DNA of 64,000 bases from Rikenellaceae bacterium. GTDB lineage: Bacteria; Bacteroidota; Bacteroidia; Bacteroidales; Rikenellaceae. The DNA lies in assembly GCA_015059945.1 (NCBI GenBank), contig SUZJ01000005.1:62001-126000 (forward strand), given 5' to 3'. Made by a program: the position numbers and the translations under genes. The notes beneath the pieces are model-generated. The model did not search any database, had not been told where the DNA came from, and saw nothing but the letters and a program-made list of their open reading frames with translations. The first letter of the stretch is position 1. The number at the start of each line of letters is the position of its first letter. Positions 51,688-61,243 of this stretch are shown here, piece by piece.

Positions 51688-52725
51688 TTATTTTATAGGT
51701 CTGATATGGCTCTTGCGGTGCCAAGTAGAGTGGTTTATGGGGTCGGTGTGGCTCGCCTCGAAGCGGTAGAGCGGCAGCAGGAACAGCCAAGTGGTAAGGC
51801 AGAACGGAGCCGTCAGTGTGGGTAGCCCAACGGGGGCAACAAATGTGTCGAAGGCCGCTTGGACAAATACCGTAGCCACAATGCCCAGCAGTGCCCAAAG
51901 GCTGCTCGGCAGCGTCGGGCGGTAGAAGGCGCTACCCAGCGCTATGGCCGTAAGCACAGGGCTGAAGGCGTAGAGCCCACTGGCCACAGCGTGGGTGGGG
52001 GCTCCGTAGAGCAGTGCCACGCCCGAGCCGAGGGCCGAGCCCACAATGGCCCACAGAGCTGCCATAGGGTTGCTGGCCAACAGCCCCATAACTATCAGTC
52101 CGCCCGCCAGCCACGAGTCGAGCAGAAATACCTGGCTTACGCCTCGGAATATCAGCTCCAGAAAGTTTACGGGTATGGCCCTATGTGTGGCCATACCCCA
52201 GGCCGACGAGGGTAACGACGAGAGGGGCAGGGCAATGCTGTCGAGCTCCACAAGCTGGCGCGAGGCGGCCAGCAGCAGCCAGGTGCAGAGCACAAAGGGG
52301 GCTGTGAGCGAGCTGACCTTGTGGGCCGAGCAGAGGCGGTCGAGGGCTGTGCGTACCCAGGTGGTCATTGCTGCACATAGTACCAGGGCTATCCACCCGA
52401 GCACCGTACTGCCCAAGTAGGTCATAGCTGCTGCGCCTACCAGCGTGCCGTTGAAGCCCCACAAGCCCGCCTCGCCCTGGCTCTTTGGCAGTGCCAGTAT
52501 GTGGCCCGTGAGAGTAGAGATGCAGAGGCCTGCTATAGCTCCCCAAGCTACCTCGATGCGCCCACTCGCAATGGCCCCCACAAAGAGCGCCGCAATGATG
52601 AGTGCACCACACAAGGCGTTGCCCTGAAAGACCACTTGGGCAGGCCCTCGCAGCCACCCCTTCACACTCTCGAGGCTGAAGAGATTGCCGATACCCTCGG
52701 CATTGATGATGTTGGTGTGTTTCAT
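51688..52725 (-). CDS. Urea transporter (UT family)
   Basis: A 345-aa channel with two homologous halves. WGFNGTLVGAAAMTYLG in the first half and LYAFSPVLTAIALGSAF in the second are the UT repeat motifs, and LTAPFVLCTWLLL and LTAPFCLTTWLFL are the paired pore helices. It brings urea to the cytoplasmic urease. It lies 30 nt downstream of ureD and 43 nt upstream of the NikM-like gene, so it is probably part of the urease operon. Confidence 0.9.
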   Translation of the reverse strand: MKHTNIINAEGIGNLFSLESVKGWLRGPAQVVFQGNALCGALIIAALFVGAIASGRIEVAWGAIAGLCISTLTGHILALPKSQGEAGLWGFNGTLVGAAAMTYLGSTVLGWIALVLCAAMTTWVRTALDRLCSAHKVSSLTAPFVLCTWLLLAASRQLVELDSIALPLSSLPSSAWGMATHRAIPVNFLELIFRGVSQVFLLDSWLAGGLIVMGLLASNPMAALWAIVGSALGSGVALLYGAPTHAVASGLYAFSPVLTAIALGSAFYRPTLPSSLWALLGIVATVFVQAAFDTFVAPVGLPTLTAPFCLTTWLFLLPLYRFEASHTDPINHSTWHRKSHIRPIK

Positions 52726-52755
52726 AGTCTGTGTTTTTTCAAAAGGAATAATATG

Positions 52756-53661
52756 TTATCGCCAGGGGAAGTCATCATCGAGCGGCACCCCTTTGGTGGC
52801 CATTCGGAACTGCGAGCAGAGTCCTCGGACCTCTCGTTTGAGCCCCTCGGCCGAATGTCCCAAAAGTCGTACCACAACCGCCTCGCCACCCCCTATGAGC
52901 GATGTGCCCAGAGCCCCATTGGGGGTGTAGTAGGGGTGCAAGTTGTTGTTCAGAGGGACTATAACCTCGCTCGGCCCAACCATCACCACCGTAGCCCAGT
53001 GGGTGAAGTCGCCCAGTATGCCCATCGTCGAGGGGTGCACCACCGAGGGGACTATGTCGGCCACCTCGCGAGCCACAACCTGCCCGTCGGGCCGTCGCAG
53101 GGTGGTCTGCCTGAATAGCCGCTCGAAGTCAAACCGCTCGCCATAGTAGAGCCTGCCGCAGCAGAGCATATCGGCCCAAAATAGCGCTCCGCCGCGGGCT
53201 ACGGTCAGCTCGGTAGTTGTAAGGCTGTGCGAGCGAGAGCAGGGTATGGTGGGCTCGGGCAGCCACTCGAGGTAGCCCCCCTCGGCCACTTTTACCCGTT
53301 GCTCTATCTCCACTCGGTCGTAGCGCATCGAGGCTATCAGAGTGGCCGCACCGCTGGCAACGTGTGCCTCGGCCCCGGGGCCCACATCTACCTCCCACCG
53401 ATAGCGGTCGCCATCTACCAGAGGGCCACCCGACGAGAGGGTGTAGACCGATGCCAAGTGGGGCAACTGCTCGTCCCAGTAGAGGGCTTGCTGAACCACC
53501 ATAGGGTGGCGACGGTCGAGGGTGCGCAGTATGGTGCGCCCCTCGGGGCCGAGCTCAAACCCCAGTCGGAGGTAGCCACGCTTGCCCACGCCACTATTGC
53601 TCAGGGCCATTGGTGGCGGATTGGTGGCGGGTGGGAGGTTGGTGTCGGAAAGGTGGCTCAT
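52756..53661 (-). CDS. ureD: Urease accessory protein UreD (UreH)
   Basis: A 301-aa scaffold for apo-urease activation. The core shows [49 protein letters not shown] and [17 protein letters not shown], in UreD order. The start at 53661 overlaps the ureG stop by 4 nt (ATGA). The frame continues upstream through ureG, but that part is a shadow. Works with UreF and UreG to load Ni and carbamylate the active-site Lys. Confidence 0.9.
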   Translation of the reverse strand: MSHLSDTNLPPATNPPPMALSNSGVGKRGYLRLGFELGPEGRTILRTLDRRHPMVVQQALYWDEQLPHLASVYTLSSGGPLVDGDRYRWEVDVGPGAEAHVASGAATLIASMRYDRVEIEQRVKVAEGGYLEWLPEPTIPCSRSHSLTTTELTVARGGALFWADMLCCGRLYYGERFDFERLFRQTTLRRPDGQVVAREVADIVPSVVHPSTMGILGDFTHWATVVMVGPSEVIVPLNNNLHPYYTPNGALGTSLIGGGEAVVVRLLGHSAEGLKREVRGLCSQFRMATKGVPLDDDFPWR

Positions 53662-54293
53662 AGGGCAATGCGTACCTTGTCGAACAGGGCCATTTGGCAT
53701 ATCAACTCCAAGAGTTGGTCTATGCCCTCGCCCGTAAAGCAGTTCGTAAAGACATAGGGTTTGCCTGGGCGCATCATCTCCGTATCGCGGCGCATAACCT
53801 CCAGGTCGGCCCTCACATAGGGGGCCAAGTCGGTCTTGTTGATGACCAGTATATCGCTGTGCGAGATGCCCGGCCCATCCTTGCGGGGTATTTTGTCGCC
53901 CGCAGCCACGTCTATTACGTAGATGAAAAAGTCTACCAGTGCGGGGCTGAATGTGAGTGTCAGGTTGTCGCCCCCCGACTCGATAAAGAGCAGGTCGGTG
54001 TCGGGAAAACGCCCCTCCATCTCCTCCACCGCAGCCAAGTTCATCGAGGGGTCCTCTCTGACGGCTGTGTGGGGGCAGGCACCCGTTTCGACACCCGCAA
54101 TGCGCTCTTCGGCCAGTGTGCCACGCAGTATTCGTCGCACGTGTTGGGCATCCTCGGTCGTTACGATATCGTTGGTTATGATGACCACTTTGAGCCCCAT
54201 AGCCAACAGTCGTGGTGTGAGGGTTTCGATAAGGGCGGTCTTGCCCGACCCAACGGGGCCTCCTACGCCCACTCTGCAAGTTGCTTTTGCCAT
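53658..54293 (-). CDS. ureG: Urease accessory GTPase UreG
   Basis: A 211-aa SIMIBI GTPase. [15 protein letters not shown] near residues 8-21, Ni-binding CPH in [27 protein letters not shown] and NKTDLAPYV. It delivers nickel to urease using GTP. 24 nt after ureF, 4-nt overlap with ureD. Confidence 0.96.
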   Translation of the reverse strand: MAKATCRVGVGGPVGSGKTALIETLTPRLLAMGLKVVIITNDIVTTEDAQHVRRILRGTLAEERIAGVETGACPHTAVREDPSMNLAAVEEMEGRFPDTDLLFIESGGDNLTLTFSPALVDFFIYVIDVAAGDKIPRKDGPGISHSDILVINKTDLAPYVRADLEVMRRDTEMMRPGKPYVFTNCFTGEGIDQLLELICQMALFDKVRIAL

Positions 54294-54317
54294 AGTGATT
54301 TTTTGTTTGTTATTTCC

Positions 54318-55016
54318 TTAGTTCATAAATAGGCGACTGGTACCCCTCTCGTGGAGCGAGGCAGCCACATCGAGCAGTGGCGCAAAGCCCGACATCTGCT
54401 CTATGGTGGCCGAGCCGTAGAGTTCGTAGAGCTGGCCCACCAGCGGAGCCAACGAGCCCAAGATGCGCTGAGTGGCAACGTGCGACACCCCACGCATAAG
54501 CCGCAGCGATGCACCCAGCACCATCGAGGCAGTGCCATAGAGGTGCAGGGCAAAGAGCCCCACCTCGCCCACATCTGACAGTGCTGCGGCAATCGCCTGA
54601 GCAATTGGCAGGGAGGGGTGCAGGGCCCCACTATCGACCATCTCGCCCCAGCGAGCCACCAGTGGCGAAGGGCTCGTTTGGCGCACCAGGGCGGCCAGTC
54701 GGCTACCCATACGCAGGGTGGCGGTGCGGGCCTCGGGAGGCAGTTTTAGCTCCATAAGCCTTGCCTCGATGGTGGGCAGCAGCTCCAAGCGGCTCTTGCC
54801 AATGGCGCGGTAGGCTTCCAGAGCGGCAATGGCATCGGCTCGGGCAGCGTTCCAGAGGGTAGCGCGGGTGTACTGCTCCAAATCATCGACCGAGGCGACC
54901 ATACCCTCGGCCACCGCACCCTCCAACCCTGCCGAAAAGCTAAAACCACCAATCGGAAAGGCCGAGTCGCCCATCTGCAACAGCCCAAATAGTTCGCTAC
55001 AAGTGAGTGAAAACAT
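54318..55016 (-). CDS. ureF: Urease accessory protein UreF
   Basis: A 232-aa helical protein. LLQMGDSAFPIGGFSFSAGLE near residues 11-31 is the UreF signature. It bridges UreD and UreG in the activation complex. It is separated from ureE by 225 nt of repeats, the only large gap in the operon. Confidence 0.93.
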   Translation of the reverse strand: MFSLTCSELFGLLQMGDSAFPIGGFSFSAGLEGAVAEGMVASVDDLEQYTRATLWNAARADAIAALEAYRAIGKSRLELLPTIEARLMELKLPPEARTATLRMGSRLAALVRQTSPSPLVARWGEMVDSGALHPSLPIAQAIAAALSDVGEVGLFALHLYGTASMVLGASLRLMRGVSHVATQRILGSLAPLVGQLYELYGSATIEQMSGFAPLLDVAASLHERGTSRLFMN

Positions 55017-55028
55017 AGTTCTTTTTTT

Positions 55029-55241
55029 GTCTAACGTCTAACGTCGAGCGTCTAACGACCGACAGACCCCTCCGCCCCTTCGGGGCACCTCCCCTAACTT
55101 AGGGGAGGAGTTTTTTTACGTTCCCTCTAACTTAGTGGGAGGGAGTTGTTGTGAGGGCAGATGACTCTCCCCCTAAGGTAGGGGGAGTGGCCGTAGGCCG
55201 AGGGGGTCTGCCAATTTTCCATTTTCCATTTTCAACTTTCC
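55029..55241. repeat. Repeat block inside the urease operon (families C, A2, E)
   Basis: GTCTAACGTCTAACGTCGAGCG units, an A2 palindrome (55063-55110, core CCTCCCCTAAcTTAGGGGAGG), a degenerate half copy (about 55121-55146), another variant (55164-55210) and a TTTTCCATTTTCCATTTT run. It lies between ureE and ureF, with no gene. The hairpins could attenuate or process the operon mRNA. Confidence 0.8.
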
Positions 55242-55862
55242 CTAAACATAGTCCGTCAGGTGGGGCTCGTCGTGCTCGTGGGGGTGGGGAGTGGGGCGCA
55301 GGGTATGACCTCGGCCACTCTGGTCGCTACCTCCCGAGGTGCCCCCAAAAAGTGTCCTCACCTCCGAGGGCGACAAGTAGGGAACAACCTCGCCACCAGG
55401 GCGAAACGCAAAGGCTATGCCCTCGAAGTTGTAGGTGCGCATAACGCTCAGCATTACCTTCTTATCCACCGCCAGTGGAACATACAGACGCTCGTTCTTG
55501 ACCACCGCAGGCCAGTGTTGGTTGCCTATGGCGTGGCCCAGCTCGATGGCTGTGGCTATGGCCTCGGTGGGTGGGCGGCGAAAGAGTGTCGAGAGGTCTA
55601 TAATCATCACCTCAGACAGTTTGAGCCTCACCACCGCAGCCCTGCCGGTGGAGCGGTCATAGGCTATAATGTCTCCATCGTGGAGCCTATGTCCCCGGTC
55701 GAAGGCCATAGCGTAGGGCTTGCCACTGGTGCCAATGGCCAGCAGGCGGCTCTTCTGGGCGTTCCACTGGTCGAGCTCGATGTAATCGACCGAGCAGTGG
55801 GCCAATCGCTCGGCCCAAGCGGAATCGCTCTGGTTGCCGAGTATCTTTTTGTAAACTTCCAT
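55242..55862 (-). CDS. ureE: Urease nickel metallochaperone UreE
   Basis: A 206-aa chaperone. The N-terminal UreE domain has KKILGNQ and LLAIGTSGKPYAMAFDRGH; the C-terminal domain has AIELGHAIGNQHWPAV with the metal-binding His. The tail is His-rich (TPHPHEHDEPHLTDYV), typical of nickel-storing UreE. It lies 11 nt after ureC. Confidence 0.93.
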   Translation of the reverse strand: MEVYKKILGNQSDSAWAERLAHCSVDYIELDQWNAQKSRLLAIGTSGKPYAMAFDRGHRLHDGDIIAYDRSTGRAAVVRLKLSEVMIIDLSTLFRRPPTEAIATAIELGHAIGNQHWPAVVKNERLYVPLAVDKKVMLSVMRTYNFEGIAFAFRPGGEVVPYLSPSEVRTLFGGTSGGSDQSGRGHTLRPTPHPHEHDEPHLTDYV

Positions 55863-55873
55863 ACATTAAGGCT

Positions 55874-57592
55874 TTAACTAAACCAATAGAGTTGCGCCAA
55901 GGGGAGCGATTTCGCGGGGGCGAGGTTTACCCTGCGGCCATCGACCACCACCTCGAAAGTCTCGGGATTGACCTCGATGTTGGGCATCTGGTCGTTGAGC
56001 ACCATATTGGCTTTGGTGAGGGTGCGTGTACCTCTGACGGCCACCACTTGTCGCTGCAAGCCCAGTCGCTCGGCCACGCCACGCTCGGCAGCTGCCCTCG
56101 ACACAAAGGTCAGGCAGGTGCGGCCCAAGGCTCCACCCATTGCACCGAACATCGGGCGGTAAATCATAGGCTGAGGGGTTGGCAGCGAGGCATTGGGGTC
56201 GCCCATATTGGCCCAGTTTATCATTCCGCCCTTGATGACCATCTTGGGCTTGGCCCCAAACATTGCGGGCTCCCACAGCACCAAGTCGGCCACCTTGCCC
56301 ACGGCCACCGAGCCAATCTTGTGGTCTACGCCAAAGGTTATGGCGGGGTTGAGGGTAACCTTGGCCAAGTAGCGTAACACGCGGAAGTTGTCGTTGTCCG
56401 CTCCGTCTTGGGGCAGTCGGCCAGTGCGGTTTTTCATATAGCAGGCCATCTGGAAGGCTCGCATAAAACTCTCGCCCACACGCCCCATAGCCTGTGAGTC
56501 GCTCGATATCATCGACAGCACGCCCAAGTCGTGGAGCAGGTTTTCGGCAGCCTGAGTCTCGGGCCTTACGCGGCTCTCGGCAAAGGCTACATCGGAGGGT
56601 ATCTTGGGGTTGAGGTTGTGGCACACCATAATCATATCGAACAGCTCGGCCTGTGAGTTGATGCCAAAGGGCAGGGTGGGGTTGGTCGATGAGGGCAGCA
56701 CATTGCTCTGCGAGGCTACGCGCAGCAGGTCGGGGGCGTGGCCACCACCTGCACCCTCGGTGTGGTAGGTGTGGATGGTGCGACCGTCGAAGGCGGCAAT
56801 GGTGTCCTCGACAAAGCCCGCCTCGTTGAGCGTGTCGGTGTGAATGGCCACCTGCACGTCGTAGCGGTCGGCAACCTTCAAGGCGGTGCGGATAGCCTGG
56901 GGTGTGGAGCCCCAATCTTCGTGAATCTTGAGCCCCATAACGCCCTGTTCGATTTGCTCGGCTATGGGGGCCTTGCCCGAGCAGTTGCCCTTGCCTAAGA
57001 ATCCAATGTTTACGGGCAGGGCCTCGGCCGACTGGAGCATACGGTCTATGTTCCAGTTGCCACTGGTTATGGTGGTGCCGTTGGTGCCGTCGGTGGGGCC
57101 TATGCCGCCACCGATGAGGGTGGTTATGCCACCGCTCAGGGCCGCTTGGGCTTGCTGGGGCGAGATTACGTGAACGTGGCCGTCGATGCCACCTGCTGTG
57201 AGTATTAGGTGCTCGCCACTGATGGCATCGGTGGCGGCCCCCGTAATCAGACCGGGTGTTACGCCATCCATAACATTGGGGTTGCCTGCCTTGCCAATGC
57301 CCGCAATGAGCCCATCCTTTATGCCCACGTCGGCCTTGACCACGCCCAGTAGGGGGTCCAGAATGGTTACGTTGGTGATGACCAAATCGAGGGCACCTTG
57401 TGCCGAGGTGGTCTGGTTGTTGAGCCCCATACCGTCGCGCAGGGTTTTGCCTCCGCCATAGACCACCTCGTCGCCCATAGTGCGCAGGTCACGCTCAATC
57501 TCGACGTACAGGGTGGTGTTGCCCAGGCGTATGCGGTCGCCCACAGTGGGGCCAAAGAGGTTGTTGTACTGTTGTCTGCTTAGTGTTGCCAT
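55874..57592 (-). CDS. ureC: Urease alpha subunit UreC
   Basis: 572-aa catalytic subunit hydrolysing urea to ammonia and carbamate. All nickel ligands and catalytic residues are present: H139/H141 in GGIDGHVH, carbamylated K222 in [10 protein letters not shown]251 in [10 protein letters not shown]277 in [13 protein letters not shown], flap C324-H325 in MVCHNLN and D365 in SSDSQAMGR. Cytoplasmic. Follows ureB by 14 nt. Confidence 0.97.
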   Translation of the reverse strand: MATLSRQQYNNLFGPTVGDRIRLGNTTLYVEIERDLRTMGDEVVYGGGKTLRDGMGLNNQTTSAQGALDLVITNVTILDPLLGVVKADVGIKDGLIAGIGKAGNPNVMDGVTPGLITGAATDAISGEHLILTAGGIDGHVHVISPQQAQAALSGGITTLIGGGIGPTDGTNGTTITSGNWNIDRMLQSAEALPVNIGFLGKGNCSGKAPIAEQIEQGVMGLKIHEDWGSTPQAIRTALKVADRYDVQVAIHTDTLNEAGFVEDTIAAFDGRTIHTYHTEGAGGGHAPDLLRVASQSNVLPSSTNPTLPFGINSQAELFDMIMVCHNLNPKIPSDVAFAESRVRPETQAAENLLHDLGVLSMISSDSQAMGRVGESFMRAFQMACYMKNRTGRLPQDGADNDNFRVLRYLAKVTLNPAITFGVDHKIGSVAVGKVADLVLWEPAMFGAKPKMVIKGGMINWANMGDPNASLPTPQPMIYRPMFGAMGGALGRTCLTFVSRAAAERGVAERLGLQRQVVAVRGTRTLTKANMVLNDQMPNIEVNPETFEVVVDGRRVNLAPAKSLPLAQLYWFS

Positions 57593-57606
57593 AACGATTG
57601 TGTGTA

Positions 57607-58041
57607 TTACTTGGTTGATGATTTGTAGCCTGCCTTGGCTGCGTGGGCCACCGAGCGGGCGTAGGAGGGATTGTAGACGGGCGAGGTCTGGCCACCAGTG
57701 TAGCCATTTACCAAGCCACCAAAGCCCACCACGCGCTGCTTGCCCCCAAAGGGTACCAGCTCGACGGTCTTGCTCTGGCCCGCTTCGAAACGTACTGCGG
57801 TGGTGGCGGGGATGTTAAGATGCTTGCCGAAGGCCTGCGTGCGGTCGAACTCCAAAAGGCGATTGACCTCGAAGAAATGAAAGTGCGAGCCCACCTGTAT
57901 AGGTCTGTCGCCCGTGTGCTTGACCTCTATGGTAGTTACGGGCTTGTGGGCGTTGTACTCGACGGGCTCGGTGGCCAACACCACTCCGCCTACGGGGGTG
58001 GGCTGAGGGGTGGCGCAAGATGTTTTGGACTCTTTGTTCAT
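57607..58041 (-). CDS. ureB: Urease beta subunit UreB
   Basis: A 144-aa structural subunit. [27 protein letters not shown] region (near 37-60), [22 protein letters not shown] and [15 protein letters not shown] are diagnostic. It has about 20 extra N-terminal residues before [14 protein letters not shown]. It stays separate from UreA, so the enzyme is the three-subunit bacterial type. Confidence 0.95.
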   Translation of the reverse strand: MNKESKTSCATPQPTPVGGVVLATEPVEYNAHKPVTTIEVKHTGDRPIQVGSHFHFFEVNRLLEFDRTQAFGKHLNIPATTAVRFEAGQSKTVELVPFGGKQRVVGFGGLVNGYTGGQTSPVYNPSYARSVAHAAKAGYKSSTK

Positions 58042-58076
58042 AATCGTATGCGTGTGTGTTAAGATGGAGGGATGGT

Positions 58077-58379
58077 TTAACGTATGGGGTTGTGGATGCT
58101 CACAAGGCGCGAGCCGTCGGTAAAGACCGCCTCGACTTGTAGTAGACCAATCATATCGGCCACCCCCTCCATAACATCGGCTGTGGTGAGGGCTTCGGAG
58201 GCAATCTTCATAACCTCCTCGACGGTGTGGCCCGAGCGAGCGGCTTCGAGTGCTGTTGAGGTGATGTAGGCCACCGCTTCGGGGTGATTGAGTTTTAGTC
58301 CTTTGGCCTTGCGTCGCTCGGCAATCAGGCCGAGTGTCAGCAGTGTGAGCTTGTCTTGTTCGCGTGGTGTAAGATGCAT
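58077..58379 (-). CDS. ureA: Urease gamma subunit UreA
   Basis: 100-aa subunit: [59 protein letters not shown] 58379 is the universal UreA start; the longer frame to 58436 is leader sequence. First gene of ureABCEFGD-UT-nikM. No nickel or urea regulator gene lies next to it. Confidence 0.96.
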   Translation of the reverse strand: MHLTPREQDKLTLLTLGLIAERRKAKGLKLNHPEAVAYITSTALEAARSGHTVEEVMKIASEALTTADVMEGVADMIGLLQVEAVFTDGSRLVSIHNPIR

Positions 58380-58451
58380 AGTGCTGTTGTTTTTAAGGGT
58401 GCGATGTGGTATATTTGTGGGGCAATGAGAGGACAATGCAAATGACTTGCC

Positions 58452-58572
58452 AAGAATTGAAAGTTGAAAAATGAAAGTTTACACACGCCCCCGCCCCAAT
58501 GGGCACCCCCTCTAACTTAGAGGGGGAGTTCTTTTAAGGGCCTTAAAAAACTTAGGTCGGTTAGACGTTTGA
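58452..58572. repeat. Repeat mosaic upstream of ureA (families E, A1, B, C)
   Basis: GAATTGAAAGTTGAAAAATG, an A1 palindrome (58481-58528), CTTTTAAGGGCCTTAAAAAAC, and GGTTAGACGTTTGACC. The whole 58380-58719 gap holds only repeats and, presumably, the promoters; no gene was seen. Confidence 0.8.
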
Positions 58573-58662
58573 CCAAGCTTTGCTTGCTCTAAAATGCTCA
58601 CGCTCGGCATAGTCTGCAAAAGCAGCCTTTGCCCTCGCTTACTCGCATTTGCGACGTTTGAC
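58573..58662. repeat. Family F repeat, left copy flanking crcB
   Basis: A segment beginning AAGCTTTGCTTGCTC and ending in a 42-nt string (58621-58662: AGCAGCC..GCCCTCGCTTACTCGCATTTGCGACGTT) repeated at 59166-59207 with two mismatches. Confidence 0.75.
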
Positions 58663-58719
58663 AGTCTTTGGCTCGGTTGTTGGGTGTGGTGAGAGAGATA
58701 CAAGTAAACAGATAATACT

Positions 58720-59094
58720 ATGTTCAGAATGATGTTACTGGCCGGGTGCGGAGGCTTTGTGGGTACCGCCCTGCGCTATCTGGTGGGCCGAGTGATGCCC
58801 CACCTTACCCACAGCCAATTCCCTTGGGCCACGCTGACGGTAAACCTCGTTGGATGTTTTGTGATAGGGCTGCTCTTTGGCGCAGCCGAGCGCGGCGGAT
58901 GGCTCACGCCCCAATGGAGTGCGGTGCTTATTACGGGCTTCTGCGGAGGTTTTACGACCTTTTCGACCTTTGCCGACGATATGTTTCTGCTCACCCAGGG
59001 CAGACAGTGGCTCCCCCTGGCGGCCTATGTTGTGATGAGCCTTGCAGTGGGCTTTGTGCTGGTGTGGCTCGGGCGGTCGATTGTGGCACGTTAG
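58720..59094 (+). CDS. crcB: Fluoride exporter CrcB/Fluc
   Basis: A 124-aa four-helix membrane protein: GGFVGTALRYLVGR near the start, PWATLTVNLVGCFVIGLLFG (Asn of the fluoride pore), and ITGFCGGFTTFSTFADD (Phe box, Na+ site). Works as a dual-topology dimer expelling F-. I see no fluoride riboswitch upstream. It is flanked by direct copies of the family F repeat. Confidence 0.94.
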   Translation: MFRMMLLAGCGGFVGTALRYLVGRVMPHLTHSQFPWATLTVNLVGCFVIGLLFGAAERGGWLTPQWSAVLITGFCGGFTTFSTFADDMFLLTQGRQWLPLAAYVVMSLAVGFVLVWLGRSIVAR

Positions 59095-59117
59095 CTACCA
59101 ATCCACTTAGTAATAGC

Positions 59118-59149
59118 AAAAGGCGAGAGTTTGCGCTCTCGCCTTTGTT
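59118..59149. terminator. Terminator between crcB and the porin gene
   Basis: Stem AAAGGCGAGAG/CTCTCGCCTTT, 6-nt loop, T-containing tail. Confidence 0.8.
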
Positions 59150-59159
59150 GTTGGCATAT

Positions 59160-59211
59160 ATGCGAGCAGCCTCTGCCCTCGCTTACTCGCATTTGCGACG
59201 TTAGACGTCAA
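59160..59211. repeat. Family F repeat, right copy, plus ACGTTAGACGTC
   Basis: Direct repeat of 58621-58662, truncated on the left, running into the last codons of the porin gene (stop at 59208). Confidence 0.75.
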
Positions 59212-60305
59212 AACTCGAAGATAATCTTGGTCATTGCAATAGTCTGAGCACGCGAGGGGGTATAGACCCTATGCAGGGCAGGCTGGATGGTGCCCCAGCG
59301 GGTGGGCATCGAGTAGGTCAGCTCCAGCTCGGTCTCGTAGCCCGCAGTGTAGAGCGAGCGGTCGTAGAGAAAGCCAATATAGTCGCCCTCGCTCAGCAGC
59401 CCGCGCCACAGCACACCCACAGCGCCATACCAGTCGCAGTCGCTATCGGGCGACCAGCCACCGTGCAGCAGTACCGTCAGTTGGCTGCCACTGGGGGCAA
59501 TATATACGGGCTGTTCGACCAGCACCCACAAGGCCGAGCGGCTCACCTTCTTCAAGGGCTCCTGCTCGCTGCGTTGCTCCTCGGGCAGGGGAGTGTGGCC
59601 ATAAGAGTAGCCCAAGTGGTAGCTACCCACATAAGAGCCACTATCGCCAACGTAGCTCAGCTCGTTTATGGCAATAATACCATCGCGGCTGGGGCGTATG
59701 TTAAAGACCTCGCTCCACTTGTCGGAGGCCACGCCATTGTAGAGCGACGATTTGAGTGTGAGCCGTTTGGAAAAGAAGTAGAGCTCCGAGTGGAGGCACA
59801 TTGCCGAGCGAGGCGAGTCGCTGATGGGAAAGTTGGCCGCAAGGGTGGGGAACAGGCCCCCGACCGACGAGGTGAATATCGAGTTCCAAGGCGAGGTGAA
59901 GTAGTCCTTATTGACGTTGCGCACGCCCAGAAATACGTTAGACATACCAAAGTCTTGCGTCAGGCCAAACTCGAAGAGCGACAGGGCCACGCTCTCATCC
60001 TCGATGGCCGAGAAGATGTGTAGGTCATCGGCCACGCCGGGCTTGCCCTGCGAGTTGCGCAGGTTATTGACGGCCAGCAGGTCTACGTTGAACGAGCCGC
60101 CCCACCAGAGGTCAAACGAGTGGGCGGCATTGAGGATGTTTATCCAGTTGGCGGTGCCGGTGGTGGTGTTCCAGAGCCCCTCGGTGGTGTAGGTTATGGC
60201 TGGCGAAGGGCGAGTTTGAGCGGCGGCAGAGTGGGGCGCAGGGCCCACAGCAAGGAGCAGAACTGCCCCTGCTGCCGCAACGAAGAGTTGTGTTGTGCGT
60301 TTCAT
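59208..60305 (-). CDS. Carbohydrate-selective porin OprB-like outer-membrane protein
   Basis: A 365-aa exported beta-barrel. The signal peptide ends at AAA near residue 28. Mature motifs include LWNTTTGTANWINILNAAHSFDLWW, FGLTQDFG and GGLFPTLAANFP, and the protein ends in Phe (TIAMTKIIFEF), an outer-membrane assembly signal. Similar to OprB-type sugar porins, but shorter than the roughly 450-aa Pseudomonas protein. Substrate unknown. Confidence 0.75.
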   Translation of the reverse strand: MKRTTQLFVAAAGAVLLLAVGPAPHSAAAQTRPSPAITYTTEGLWNTTTGTANWINILNAAHSFDLWWGGSFNVDLLAVNNLRNSQGKPGVADDLHIFSAIEDESVALSLFEFGLTQDFGMSNVFLGVRNVNKDYFTSPWNSIFTSSVGGLFPTLAANFPISDSPRSAMCLHSELYFFSKRLTLKSSLYNGVASDKWSEVFNIRPSRDGIIAINELSYVGDSGSYVGSYHLGYSYGHTPLPEEQRSEQEPLKKVSRSALWVLVEQPVYIAPSGSQLTVLLHGGWSPDSDCDWYGAVGVLWRGLLSEGDYIGFLYDRSLYTAGYETELELTYSMPTRWGTIQPALHRVYTPSRAQTIAMTKIIFEF

Positions 60306-60370
60306 AGTGCAGTAATTCTTTGTTGGTTGGTTTACGCCCTATGCACAACTCAAAATTTGAGCCAAAGACA

Positions 60371-60790
60371 AGTCTAACGTCTAACGTCGAGCGTCTAACC
60401 GACCTAAGGCTTTAAGGTCATTAAGGCCCTTAAAAGAATTCCTCCCCTAAGTTAGGGGAGGTGCCCAAAGGGCGGAGGGGTCTGTTAGAAAGGCCTATTA
60501 TCGCAAAACACACGCCCCCGTCGCTTCGCGACACCCCCTCTAACTTAGAGGGGGAATGTGCGCGAGGACGCGCACGCAATTTCGACCACCCCTCGGCCCT
60601 AATGGGCCACTCCCCTTTCGTAGGGGAGATTTCAAAACATTCCTCCCCTAAGTTAGGGGAGGTGCCCGAAGGGCGGAGGGGTCTGTTAGAAAGGCCTATT
60701 ATTGCAAAACACACGCCCCCGTCGCTTCGCGACACCCCCTCTAACTTAGAGGGGGAATATAAAATCGGTTAGACGCTCGACGATAGACAC
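60371..60790. repeat. Dense repeat block with a 120-bp direct duplication
   Basis: The 510 bp from 60306 to 60815 contain no gene. GTCTAACGTCTAACGTCGAGCG and TAAGGCTTTAAGGTCATTAAGG units lead into five palindromes: 60438-60485 (A2), 60508-60557 (A1), 60586-60631 (variant), 60639-60685 (A2) and 60708-60758 (A1). The segment 60438-60557 is repeated at 60639-60758, exactly 201 bp on, with about two mismatches. Confidence 0.85.
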
Positions 60791-60815
60791 AAAAAAAGGC
60801 CTGAAGGCCTTTTTG
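60790..60815 (-). terminator. Terminator of ridA
   Basis: Inverted repeat AAAAAGGCCT-GA-AGGCCTTTTT directly after the ridA stop (minus strand), followed there by T7. Confidence 0.8.
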
Positions 60816-61190
60816 TTATTTTGCTGCGATGCAGTCGATCTCGACCAAAGCACCCTTGGGCAGGGCCGCAACCTCGTAGCAAACACGCGCAGGTTTGTCG
60901 CCCGTGAAGTACTCGGCATAGATGGCATTCATAGCACCAAAGTCGCTGATGTGTTGCAGCAGTACGGTGGTCTTGGCTACGTCGTTGAAGCTATAACCGG
61001 CCTCTTTCAGTATGGCACCCAAGTTGTCCAACGACTGGCGGGTCTGGGCCTCAATACCCTCGGGCATCTCGCCAGTGGCAGGAATCAGGGGCAGTTGGCC
61101 CGACACATACAGCGCACCACCAGCCTCGATGGCCTGCGAATAGGGCCCTACGGCTGCGGGAGCCTCGGGCGAACAGATAATACGTTTCAT
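60816..61190 (-). CDS. ridA: RidA family reactive-imine deaminase
   Basis: 124-aa YjgF/YER057c/UK114 protein. AAVGPYSQAIEAGGALYVSGQLP (near 12-34) and the catalytic Arg in ARVCYEVAALPKGALVEIDCIA. Hydrolyses 2-aminoacrylate/2-iminobutanoate from PLP enzymes; trimeric, cytoplasmic. Length and active-site residues are normal. Confidence 0.95.
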   Translation of the reverse strand: MKRIICSPEAPAAVGPYSQAIEAGGALYVSGQLPLIPATGEMPEGIEAQTRQSLDNLGAILKEAGYSFNDVAKTTVLLQHISDFGAMNAIYAEYFTGDKPARVCYEVAALPKGALVEIDCIAAK

Positions 61191-61243
61191 AATGTTCTCT
61201 CTCTTGTGTGTGTATTAAAAAATGTTATAGTATTGTTGTGTAA

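Noticed and set aside
53662..54279. N-terminal extension of the ureD frame through ureG
   Set aside because: Gly/Arg-rich translation with no similarity; ureG is clearly coding there, and the ATGA overlap fixes the ureD start at 53661.
58440..58719. Fluoride riboswitch upstream of crcB
   Set aside because: I could not find the conserved crcB-motif core; the region is repeat families A, B, C, E and F.
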